Source of the DNA: Pseudomonadota bacterium
GTDB taxonomy: Bacteria > Myxococcota_A > UBA9042 > GCA-2863065
Direction of reading: 5' to 3'
Length of the DNA: 64,000 nt
Assembly: GCA_005776585.1 (NCBI GenBank)
Contig: SXOX01000146.1
Location: forward strand, 1-64,000
Shown here: in pieces, positions 24,779 to 33,073 of the stretch
Layout: the number at the start of each line of letters is the position of its first letter
Numbering within the stretch: the first letter of the stretch is position 1
Notes under the pieces: generated by a model
What the model was told of the DNA's origin: nothing
The model's database searches: none
Seen by the model: only the letters and a program-made list of their open reading frames with translations
Position numbers and translations under genes: made by a program

Positions 24779-26265
24779 CGAGCACTGTCGGCGACGACCA
24801 TCTGAAGCGCGCGCGCGGCGAGACCTCGGGGGCTCTCGCCGGGACGCGCGACGAGCGGCAGGTCGGGGACGATCCCGGCGACGTCGTCGGTGCCATCGGC
24901 GCGCAGACGGACGCAGTTCGGCATGCGGAAGGCCAGGCGGGCGTGCGGCAGGACGAACGGCGTGTCGTTATCCGCGAAGCCGCAGCCCAGGCCCATCGTG
25001 CGGGCGCCGATGGTCTTGGCGATCCCGCGGTCCCGCATGAGCGCCGTGAACGCCTCCGCCGCGGACGCGGTCCAGCCGTCGGTCAAGACATAGGTCGGCC
25101 CGTCCCAGGCCCCGCGAACGTCATCTGCGGCGCTCGCCCAATAGAGCGCGGGCGCAGCGCGACGATCCAGGCTCCCAGGTGCCGCGTAGTCCAGGTGGCC
25201 GCTGGCGAAGCCGCCGTCGACGAGCCGATTGCACGGCACGGCGCGCCACGGGCGCCTTGTGTGCCAGACCCAGCTCAGATCGCAGGCCGTGGACAGCGCG
25301 GCGCGCTTCCGTTGCTCGAACGCAGCGATGCCTTGGAGGACCGCCGAGCGCGTAAACGCCGGGAGGTCCGCGTGGGCCGCGAGCGCGGCGCGCAGGTCCG
25401 CGAGCTGGACGTCAAAGTACGGCACCGAGACGGGACCGGCCACCATCCACATCGGCGCGGAGCGGACAGGAGCCGCGGTGAAGAGGCGGACGGCCCAGTC
25501 GCCGAGGTCGGTGCCACCGCCGTTGTCGCCGAGATCGACGACCGTCGCGGCCACGCGCCGCGCTTTCAGCTCCCGAAGCCGAGCGGCCAGCGTGCGTAGC
25601 CACTCGGCGTCCACCTCGCCAGCGATGGCCTTCCGGTTCGGCTCGACGTGCCGCGCGCGGAGCGCGGCCCAGACACGCTCGCAAAGCGCCGGGTACTCCG
25701 TGGCACGAAAGCGCGCGATGCGGACGACGCCGACTGGCACCTTGCCGACCTCGAGGACGCCGGCTCGGAAGGGGTCGGCGGTGCCGTCGGCGAGGAGCGT
25801 GAAGCGCGGCAGCGTCTCGAAGGGCAGCGAGAACGGGATGCGCGACATCGACAGGTAGCCGACCGAGGCGCAGGCGGTCTTGGCGTCCGACGCGAGCTCG
25901 GCCACCGGAGGCTCGACTACGTCACTCGCGGCTTTCGCGGGCACGGGCGTCCGAGCGAGGTGCCGGTCCCGAAAACCAGCGACGAACGCAACGAGGGCGG
26001 CAGAGGCCTCCGCGTCCGTCTGCGCCCGTTGAAGGGCTGCGGACGTGGCCCGGTCGAGCGCCGGGAGGTCGACCCCGCCCTCAGGCGTGCCGAACCAGGC
26101 GAGGTGCGAGTAGCTGCGCTCGATCTCGGCCTTGAGCGCGCGGAAGTCGCCCTCCCACGCGCCGCGGTCGAAGGGCGGATCGGCGTGCGCCCCGAAAGCC
26201 GCGAGCGAAAGCACGACGCCAGCGACACACACGCCGCGGCTGTTCTTCCGGTCTCGCGAATCCAT
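24775..26265 (-). CDS. S41-family (C-terminal processing) peptidase, secreted
   Basis: The 496-residue protein has a signal peptide (VCVAGVVLSLAAFGAHA). A helical N-terminal part is followed by an S41 peptidase fold: TVVDLGDNGGG (conserved Gly-rich turn), YVLTDGWTASAAEAF with the nucleophile Ser in the ASAAE motif near residue 400, and ARTMGLGCGF further on. No PDZ domain is evident, as in the retinol-binding/tricorn-like subgroup. Likely acts in the periplasm on unknown proteins. Its stop codon lies in the terminal repeat of the MITE-like element. Confidence 0.85.
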   Translation of the reverse strand: MDSRDRKNSRGVCVAGVVLSLAAFGAHADPPFDRGAWEGDFRALKAEIERSYSHLAWFGTPEGGVDLPALDRATSAALQRAQTDAEASAALVAFVAGFRDRHLARTPVPAKAASDVVEPPVAELASDAKTACASVGYLSMSRIPFSLPFETLPRFTLLADGTADPFRAGVLEVGKVPVGVVRIARFRATEYPALCERVWAALRARHVEPNRKAIAGEVDAEWLRTLAARLRELKARRVAATVVDLGDNGGGTDLGDWAVRLFTAAPVRSAPMWMVAGPVSVPYFDVQLADLRAALAAHADLPAFTRSAVLQGIAAFEQRKRAALSTACDLSWVWHTRRPWRAVPCNRLVDGGFASGHLDYAAPGSLDRRAAPALYWASAADDVRGAWDGPTYVLTDGWTASAAEAFTALMRDRGIAKTIGARTMGLGCGFADNDTPFVLPHARLAFRMPNCVRLRADGTDDVAGIVPDLPLVARPGESPRGLAARALQMVVADSAR

Positions 26266-26462
26266 GAAGGCATATCATGGCACGGGTTCCCGCAAAGAGG
26301 AATCGAGCGTCCGGACGCGCGGCTGAGCTCGACTGCGGCCTGGAGCTGTGCGCCACCATCGATCAAATCTGTGCACCTGATGGCCGCCCTTCCGTTGGAG
26401 CGCAAGGAATGCTACCACCCGCGCCGCGCGCTCCGGCGCGCGTGCCTTGGAGGTCGACACCC

Positions 26463-27011
26463 GTGGAGCCCCGTCCTGGATTCTTGGCCCGTCTGTCCGT
26501 GGCGTTCTCGGCGTTCTTCGCCGCGCTCTTCGATGGCCTCGTGGCCATGCGCGTCCGCCGCGCGCTCGCTGGCGAGCTGCCCGCGCCCGAGCCGGTGCGC
26601 GCGCCCGAGCCACCCGCGCCCGCCGAGCCCGATCCGCGCCTCGCGCTCCGCCTGTTGGCGACGTTGCAGCGGGAAGGTCGTCTCGTCGACTTCCTGCGCG
26701 AGGACATCGCGTCCTACAGCGACGCCGACGTGGGCGCCGCCGTGCGATCGGTGCATGCCGGATGCCGTCGGGCGCTCGACGCGGCGATTCCTGTCGCGCC
26801 CATTCGCACCGAGGCCGACGGCGCGACGCTCACGATCGACGCAGGCTTCGACCCGAGCGCCATTCGACTGACCGGCAACGTCGTCGGCGACCCGCCCTTC
26901 CGCGGCGCCCTGCGACATCACGGATGGCGCGCCACCGCGGTCACCATCGCGCTCGGCGCCGCCGGGCAGGATCCGCACGTCATCGCACCCGCGGAGGTCG
27001 AGCTCCCATGA
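26463..27011 (+). CDS. DUF2760 protein, first gene of an Hsp70 pair operon
   Basis: The preferred GTG start at 26463 (after TTGGAGGT at 26447-26454) gives 182 residues beginning EPRPGFLARLSVAFSAFF, the usual start of DUF2760 proteins; an ATG at 26409 would add 18 residues. After a hydrophobic N-terminal segment and a Pro-rich linker, the domain shows LRLLATLQREGRLVDFLRED, SDADVGAAVRSVHAGCR and GNVVGDPPFRGALRHHGWRA, all typical. Function of DUF2760 is unknown but the gene is regularly found before Hsp70-like genes. It overlaps the next gene by four bases (ATGA). Confidence 0.88.
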   Translation: MEPRPGFLARLSVAFSAFFAALFDGLVAMRVRRALAGELPAPEPVRAPEPPAPAEPDPRLALRLLATLQREGRLVDFLREDIASYSDADVGAAVRSVHAGCRRALDAAIPVAPIRTEADGATLTIDAGFDPSAIRLTGNVVGDPPFRGALRHHGWRATAVTIALGAAGQDPHVIAPAEVELP

Positions 27012-28831
27012 CTCCCCAGACCACGAAGCTCGCCGTCGGCATCGACCTCGGGACTACGCACTCCGCTCTGGCCACGGCGGAGCTGGACGCCGACGCGCTC
27101 CCGGCCGTGCTCGCGGTCCCGCAGCTCGTTCACGCCGGCGTCGTCGAGCCGCGCCGGCTGCTGCCGTCGTTCGTTTATCTGCCTCACGCGCAGGAGCTGC
27201 CAGCCGGTGCGCTCGCGTTGCCCTGGAACGCCGACGCGCGCGAGGTCGTCGGCGAGCTCGCGCGGTCGCATGGCGCGCTCAATCCGGTCCGGCTCATCAG
27301 CTCGGCCAAGAGCTGGCTGTGTCACCCGACGCTGGACCGGCGCGCGGCCACCCTGCCCTTTCAGAGCCCGCCGGAGGTCCCGAAGCTCTCGCCGGTCGCG
27401 GCCTCGGCGCGCATTCTGGAGCACCTGCGCGCGGCGTTCGACGACGCGGTGCCCGGGGCCTCGCTGGCCGAGCTGCCGGTGACATTGACGGTCCCGGCCT
27501 CCTTCGACGAGGTCGCGCGCGAGCTCACCGTCGAGGCCGCCCACGCCGCGGGGCTGCGCCACATCACGCTGCTGGAGGAACCCCAAGCGGCGATGTACGC
27601 CTGGGTCCAGAGCCTTGGCGAGCGCTTCCGAGACCACGTCACGCCGGGCGACCTGGTGCTGGTCGTCGACGTCGGCGGCGGCACGACGGACTTCAGCCTC
27701 ATCGCCGTGACCGAGCATCAGGGCGAGCTCGGGCTCGAGCGCGTCGCGGTCGGTGACCACGTGCTGCTCGGCGGCGACAACATGGACCTGGCGCTCGCGC
27801 ACACGCTCGCCCAGCGCCTGGCCGCGCCCGAGCACGGCGGAAAGACGCTCGACCGCTGGCAGCTGCACGCGCTCACGCACGCTGCGCGCCAGGCCAAGGA
27901 GCTGCTCTTTCTCGATCCGCTCAAGGCCACGCAGAGCCTGTCGATCCCAGGTCGGGGCACCGGCCTCGTCGGCGGCGCCATCCGCACCGAGCTCGGCCGC
28001 GAGGACCTCGTGCGCGTCCTGGTGGACGGCTTCTTCCCGTTGGTCGAGCCGACGGCGCGCCCTGAAGCGCCGCGTCGCTTGGGCCTGTCCACGCTCGGCC
28101 TGCCCTACGCTCAGGATCCGGCCGTCACGCGCCACCTGGCCGCCTTCCTGTCGCGACACGCGAGCACCGTCGGACACGGCCGCGCGCTCGCGCACCCGAC
28201 GGCCATCCTGTTCAACGGCGGCGTCATGAAGGCCACGCCGCTCGTCGAACGGCTGGTGGACACGCTGACGGCGTGGATGCTCGACGACGGCGGCGAAGCC
28301 CCGCGCGTGCTGCCGGGCGCCAACCTCGACGTCTCGGTCGCGATTGGCGCGGCTACCTACGGCCGCATCAAGCAGACTCGGCGCGGTCTCCGCATCCGCG
28401 GCGGGACGGCGCGCGCCTACTATGTCGGCGTGGAGACGGCCATGCCCGCGGTGCCCGGCCTGCCCCCGCCCGTGCAGCACATCTGCCTGGCGCCCATGGG
28501 CATGGAGGATGGCGCGACCGCCGAGCTGCCGGGCGAGGACCTCGGGCTGATGGTGGGCGAGCCCGCGCACTTCCGCTTCTTCTCTTCGTCGACGCGCCGC
28601 GACGACGCGCCCGGGACCGTGCTCGGCTTTGGCGAGGAGCGCGACCTGGAGGAGCTGCCGCCCATCGAGACGACGCTCGCGCCGAGCGACGGCAAGGCCG
28701 CCGGGCAGCTCGTCCCGGTGCGTTTGCGGGTCGCGGTCACCGAGGTCGGGACGCTGGCGCTCGAGTGCGTCGAGCGTGACGGTCCCGTGCATCGGCTGGA
28801 GTTCGATCTCCGAGGACCCGACGCCGCGTGA
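27008..28831 (+). CDS. Hsp70-family protein (short form)
   Basis: The 607-residue protein carries the Hsp70 nucleotide-binding motifs: GIDLGTTHSALA (11-22), VDVGGGTTDFSLI (about 219-231), and GGDNMDLALAHTLAQ, with LFNGGVMKATPLVE in the C-terminal lobe. It lacks a typical DnaK substrate-binding and lid domain; the last ~130 residues form a beta-rich extension (LELPGEDLGLMVGE region). Probably an ATPase that works with its larger paralogue encoded next, rather than a classical DnaK. GTGA overlap with the second Hsp70 and ATGA overlap with DUF2760 fix it in the operon. Confidence 0.88.
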   Translation: MTPQTTKLAVGIDLGTTHSALATAELDADALPAVLAVPQLVHAGVVEPRRLLPSFVYLPHAQELPAGALALPWNADAREVVGELARSHGALNPVRLISSAKSWLCHPTLDRRAATLPFQSPPEVPKLSPVAASARILEHLRAAFDDAVPGASLAELPVTLTVPASFDEVARELTVEAAHAAGLRHITLLEEPQAAMYAWVQSLGERFRDHVTPGDLVLVVDVGGGTTDFSLIAVTEHQGELGLERVAVGDHVLLGGDNMDLALAHTLAQRLAAPEHGGKTLDRWQLHALTHAARQAKELLFLDPLKATQSLSIPGRGTGLVGGAIRTELGREDLVRVLVDGFFPLVEPTARPEAPRRLGLSTLGLPYAQDPAVTRHLAAFLSRHASTVGHGRALAHPTAILFNGGVMKATPLVERLVDTLTAWMLDDGGEAPRVLPGANLDVSVAIGAATYGRIKQTRRGLRIRGGTARAYYVGVETAMPAVPGLPPPVQHICLAPMGMEDGATAELPGEDLGLMVGEPAHFRFFSSSTRRDDAPGTVLGFGEERDLEELPPIETTLAPSDGKAAGQLVPVRLRVAVTEVGTLALECVERDGPVHRLEFDLRGPDAA

Positions 28832-31611
28832 GCGAGCCGAGCCGCGACGGGACGGCGCCGCGCTGGGTCGTGGGCATCGACCTCGGCACGACCAACATCG
28901 CGATGGCCTGCGCCGACCTCACGGGCCTCACCGGCAGCCCTGAGCGCGCCAGGCTGGCGGTCGAGGACGTCCCCCTCCCCCAGCTCGTCTCGCCGGGAGA
29001 GACGGCATCGCGCCGGCTCCTGCCCTCGGCGCTCTACCTGCCGGGACCGCACGAGCTGCCCGCCGGTGCGCTGAGGCTGCCGTGGGGCGAGGCGCAGAAC
29101 GCCGTCGGTGAGCTGGCCCGCCGCCTCGGCGCGCAGATCCCGGGCCGCCTCGTGACCTCCGCCAAGAGCTGGCTTTGTCACGGCGGCGTCGATCGCACGG
29201 CCGCGCTGCTCCCGTGGGGCGCTCCCGAGGGCGTGCCTCGCCTCTCGCCGGTCCAGGCGACACGGGCCTTGGTCGCGCACCTCATCGCCGCATGGGGTCA
29301 CGCGCACCCGGACGCGCCGCTCGGCCGCCAGGACGTGATCCTCACGGTGCCGGCGTCCTTCGACGACGCCGCCCGCGAGCTCACCGTGAAGGCCGCGCGC
29401 GACGCCGGCCTCGGGCGCTTTCGGCTGCTGGAGGAGCCGCTGGCGGCCTATTACGATCTCGAGCGCGTCGGGACCGCCGCGACCGCCCCGCTGCCAGACG
29501 AGGCGACCATCCTCGTCTGCGACGTTGGCGGCGGCACGACCGACTTCACGCTCATCCGGAGCGTTCGCGAGGGCGCCGCGCGCAAGAGCCGGCGCATCGC
29601 GGTGGGCGATCACATCTTGCTCGGGGGCGACAACATGGACCTGGCCCTCGCCCGGGTCGTGGAGCAGCGGCTCGAACAGCGCCTCGACGCGACCCAGCTC
29701 GCGAGCCTCGTCGCGGGGTGCAGGCAGGCCAAGGAGACGCTGCTGTCGCCCAACGCCCCATCGAGCGTGCGTGTCACGATCCCTGGGCGCAGCGCTCGCC
29801 TCATCGGGAGCGCGCTGTCCGCGGAGCTCACGCCCCACGACCTCCAGTCGCTGCTGGTCAACGGCTTCTTCCCCCGGGACGTCGTGCGGGCCGAGCCCCG
29901 ACGCGATCGGCGCGCCGGGCTCGCTCAGCTCGGGCTGCCGTATGCGACCGACCCGGCCATCACGGCGCACCTCGCGGCCTTTCTCGCCGCGCACCCCACC
30001 GCCGACGGCGCGCCGCGTCATCCCGACGCGGTCCTGCTGAATGGCGGCGTCTTCGAGGCCCAGCCGTTCGAGGCCGCGCTGCTCGACGCGCTGGCGTCGC
30101 TGAGCCCCTCCGGTCAGCGGCCGCTGCGCCTGGAGCATGGCGCGCTGGATCTCGCGGTCGCCCGCGGCGCGACGTGGTTCGGGCTCGTCCGCCAGGGCTT
30201 TGGCGCCCGGGTCGCGGGGGGCACGGCTCGCGCGGTCTACATCGAGGTGGACGTCCCCGGCGAGAGCGCGACCCAGGCGGTCTGCGTCTTGCCGATGGGC
30301 ACCGAGGAGGGCACCGAGGTGCTCGTGCCGCGGGAGCTGCATGTGCGCATTGGCACGCCCGTGCAGTTTGCGCCGCATGGGTCCACGACCGCGGGGCCGC
30401 ACGCGGCAGGCGACGTGGTTACGGTCGATGACGCGTACACGCCGCTCCCACCGCTCGGGACGACGCTCGTGCGCGATCCCCGCCTTCTGCCTGACGGTGA
30501 CGACGTCGTCTCGGCGCGACTGGCGGCCACGCTCACGGAGGTCGGGACGCTCGCCGTTCATGTCGTGGCCCAGGACCTGCGCGCGCGCTGGAAGCTCGAG
30601 CTCGGCATCAAAGACGGCGCCGTCCCCCGGTCCCGTGGTCCCACGCTCGCTCTGCCAAAGCAGCTCGACGCCGCGAAGGCCTCGGTTGTCGCAGCGCTGC
30701 GCTCTCCCGGAGACGATCCGCGCCCGGCGCGCCATCTCGTCCAGGCGCTCGAGTCCAAGCATGGCCTCGGCCCGCGTGAGCGCTGGTCGCTGCCACTCGT
30801 GCGCGAGCTGGCCGATGTCGTGCTCGGGCTGACCGACGTCCGCAAGCGCTCGGTCGACCACGAGCGCGTCCTCCTATGGCTCGTCGGCTTCGGCCTTCGC
30901 CCGGGCTTCGGCGCGCCACGCGACCCCGAGCGCCTCGCCGCGCTGTATCCCTGGTTTGCTCGAGGCTTGCTCGCTCCCGGCGCCAAAGACGACGTGCGCA
31001 GCCTGGACGCGTGGTGGGTCCTGTGGCGGCGCGTGGCCGCTGGCCTCGGACCCGCCGAACAGCGCCAGCTCCTGGACTCGGTGCTTCCCACGCTCAAGCG
31101 GGTCTGCAAGGTCGACCCCAAGCAGCCGCCCGTCGCGCCTCCGCTCGGCTTTGCGGAGCTCGTGCGCTTCGCGGGCTCGCTCGAGCGCCTCGCGCCGACC
31201 GTCCGTGCACAGGTCGGCGAGCTGCTCCTTGCGCGCCTCGAGGTCGAGGTGGGCGCGAGCCACCTGAGCTTCGCGCTGGCCCGACTCGGCGCGCGACTGC
31301 CACTCACAGCCGGCGTCCAGGCGACCGTCTCGGCCGAGACGGCCTCGGCGTGGCTCGAGCGGCTGCTCGCCTCCACTGCGCGACCCGAGGCGCTCGCGCT
31401 CCCGCTGGTCCAGCTCGCCCGCCGCACCGGCGATCGCGCGCTCGACATCGACGAGGACCTGCGCGACCGCGTCATCGAGAGGCTCACCCGAGCGCGTGTG
31501 CCGGAGGCGCAGCTTCAGCTCGTGACCGAGGTCGTGGCCCCGACGGCCAGCGAGGATGAGCAGCGCTTCGGCGAGGGGCTCCCCGCCGGCCTCGTGCTGC
31601 ACCCGAGCTAG
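28828..31611 (+). CDS. Hsp70-family protein with C-terminal DUF3731 helical region
   Basis: The GTG start at 28828 overlaps the previous stop (GTGA). The 927-residue chain has the ATPase motifs GIDLGTTNIAMA, CDVGGGTTDFTLI and GGDNMDLALARVVEQ in the first ~570 residues, then a ~350-residue helical C-terminal part (about 590-927) with DUF3731 character (WSLPLVRELADVVLGL, RHLVQALESKHGLGPRE). The two Hsp70s are clearly paralogous, sharing LP.GALRLPW and SAKSWLCH segments. DUF2760-Hsp70-Hsp70/DUF3731 is a recurring but uncharacterised proteobacterial cassette; specificity unknown. Confidence 0.88.
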   Translation: MSEPSRDGTAPRWVVGIDLGTTNIAMACADLTGLTGSPERARLAVEDVPLPQLVSPGETASRRLLPSALYLPGPHELPAGALRLPWGEAQNAVGELARRLGAQIPGRLVTSAKSWLCHGGVDRTAALLPWGAPEGVPRLSPVQATRALVAHLIAAWGHAHPDAPLGRQDVILTVPASFDDAARELTVKAARDAGLGRFRLLEEPLAAYYDLERVGTAATAPLPDEATILVCDVGGGTTDFTLIRSVREGAARKSRRIAVGDHILLGGDNMDLALARVVEQRLEQRLDATQLASLVAGCRQAKETLLSPNAPSSVRVTIPGRSARLIGSALSAELTPHDLQSLLVNGFFPRDVVRAEPRRDRRAGLAQLGLPYATDPAITAHLAAFLAAHPTADGAPRHPDAVLLNGGVFEAQPFEAALLDALASLSPSGQRPLRLEHGALDLAVARGATWFGLVRQGFGARVAGGTARAVYIEVDVPGESATQAVCVLPMGTEEGTEVLVPRELHVRIGTPVQFAPHGSTTAGPHAAGDVVTVDDAYTPLPPLGTTLVRDPRLLPDGDDVVSARLAATLTEVGTLAVHVVAQDLRARWKLELGIKDGAVPRSRGPTLALPKQLDAAKASVVAALRSPGDDPRPARHLVQALESKHGLGPRERWSLPLVRELADVVLGLTDVRKRSVDHERVLLWLVGFGLRPGFGAPRDPERLAALYPWFARGLLAPGAKDDVRSLDAWWVLWRRVAAGLGPAEQRQLLDSVLPTLKRVCKVDPKQPPVAPPLGFAELVRFAGSLERLAPTVRAQVGELLLARLEVEVGASHLSFALARLGARLPLTAGVQATVSAETASAWLERLLASTARPEALALPLVQLARRTGDRALDIDEDLRDRVIERLTRARVPEAQLQLVTEVVAPTASEDEQRFGEGLPAGLVLHPS

Positions 31612-31617
31612 TCCGAG

Positions 31618-32457
31618 CTAGCGCCCTACCGGAACGACGAGCACCGGGCGATCGGCCACCTGAAGCACGGACTCCGCCACGCTCCCGAGCAGCAGCGTTC
31701 CGAGCCCGCTGTGGCCGTGTGAGGCGACCACGATGACATCCGCGTCGGTCTCCTGAGCCTCTTGCACCACGCGCTGCGCCACGTCGGCGTCGCGCACGAC
31801 ACGACGCGCGACAGGCACGAGCGTGTCGAGCACCAGGCGGTCCAGCGCGCGCTCGGCGTCGGTGACGTGATGCGTAAACGGCACGCCGGCCTCGGGCAGC
31901 CCTTCGGTGGTGTCGGGCCACGCGCCGCCCTCGCGAGGCAGAGGGACGACGTGGACGAGGTCGAGCTGTCGCGCGGCATGCTGGAGCAGGCCCACGGCAA
32001 ACTGCAGGCCCGAGGCACAGCGCGTCGACAGGTCGGTCGCGAGCAGCACGCGCCAGGGCGCGGTCGTGCTCGGCCGCCGTGACGTCACGGGGACGACGAG
32101 GACCGGGCTGCTGACCTCGCGCACGAGCCGAATCGTGCGGCCGGCGTGCCAGCCGCCCTTGACCGAGGCGGGATCACTCGCGCCGACGCCCACCAGCAGC
32201 GGCTCGGTGTCGTGCACGTGTGACTTGACGACGCTGACGGGCTCCCCAGAGAGCCACGTAAACGCAGCGGTCACGCCGCGTTCGGCGTACTCCTGCTTGA
32301 GCCGATGGGCCCACTCGGTGTGATGGACCTCCAGCCCATCGGCCACGTGCAGCAGCTCCACGTCGGCGCGAGCGGCCTTGGCGATGACGCTGACGGCATC
32401 CGCCATGGTCATCCACTCGGATTCGAACGAAACGGCGACAGCAATGGGATTGGACAT
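31618..32457 (-). CDS. Universal stress protein with tandem USP domains
   Basis: The 279-residue protein starts at ATG 32457 after AGGAGG (complement, about 10 bases upstream). The N-terminal USP half (SNPIAVAVSFESEW, ending SSPVLVVPV) is degenerate. The C-terminal half has the ATP-binding pattern DVIVVASHGHSGLGTLLLGS (G-x2-G-x9-G-S) followed by ADRPVLVV. Such tandem USPs bind adenine nucleotides and respond to starvation or stress. It ends convergently six bases from the Hsp70 stop, so it belongs to a separate unit. Confidence 0.9.
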   Translation of the reverse strand: MSNPIAVAVSFESEWMTMADAVSVIAKAARADVELLHVADGLEVHHTEWAHRLKQEYAERGVTAAFTWLSGEPVSVVKSHVHDTEPLLVGVGASDPASVKGGWHAGRTIRLVREVSSPVLVVPVTSRRPSTTAPWRVLLATDLSTRCASGLQFAVGLLQHAARQLDLVHVVPLPREGGAWPDTTEGLPEAGVPFTHHVTDAERALDRLVLDTLVPVARRVVRDADVAQRVVQEAQETDADVIVVASHGHSGLGTLLLGSVAESVLQVADRPVLVVPVGR

Positions 32458-32547
32458 GACGCACGTCCTCCTGGAGGACAAGATAGCCCTCCCGGGTGAA
32501 AGCGCGAGGGCTGGTCAGCACCGGCGGAGCGCGCTATACCGCGAGGC

Positions 32548-33072
32548 ATGAACGCCTTCGATCTTGCCAGCAAAGTTCTCTCGTTCGCCGTCGACGGTGC
32601 GCTGACGGTGGCCAAGCGCGCCGACCGCGTCTCGCGGCTCGCCATTCGGGCCTACAACCGGGTCGCCGAGGTCTCGCCCATTCCACTGCCGAAGGTAGGG
32701 CCGAGCGACAACGGCTTCGTTCCGCCCGCGGCCTACACCTACGAGGCCCCGCCCCGGGCCGCCAAGCCGCCGACGCAGGCCGCTCCCACGGCTCCGCCGA
32801 GCGCGGAGAAGAAGCCCGAGGCGCCGGTCAAGATCGCCCTGTCGAGCCTGGAAGAGAAGGCCCGCGCCAAGGCCGCGAGCAGCCCGGCCATGACGACCAA
32901 GCTCGAGGCGCCGCCCGAGGAGCGCGCCAAGACGGCGGAGGACCGCTTCTCACGCGACGCGCTCGAGAAGCAGACCAAGGCGGAGCTCCAGGAGATCCTG
33001 GACGGCGCCGGCGTCGGTTACGGCAAGAAGTTCAGCAAGGCCGAGCTCATCGACCTGATCATGAAGCTGTAG
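32548..33072 (+). CDS. Protein with C-terminal SAP/Rho-N-like helix-extension-helix
   Basis: The 174-residue protein has a helical N-terminus (FDLASKVLSFAVDGALTVAK), a Pro/Ala/Lys-rich disordered middle, and a C-terminal motif TKAELQEILDGAGVGYGKKF followed by SKAELIDLIMK, the SAP or Rho-N-terminal-like helix-extension-helix that usually binds nucleic acid. No signal peptide is seen. Function is inferred only from that motif. It is convergent with the large CARDB gene, the stops being one base apart. Confidence 0.7.
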   Translation: MNAFDLASKVLSFAVDGALTVAKRADRVSRLAIRAYNRVAEVSPIPLPKVGPSDNGFVPPAAYTYEAPPRAAKPPTQAAPTAPPSAEKKPEAPVKIALSSLEEKARAKAASSPAMTTKLEAPPEERAKTAEDRFSRDALEKQTKAELQEILDGAGVGYGKKFSKAELIDLIMKL

Positions 33073-33073
33073 C

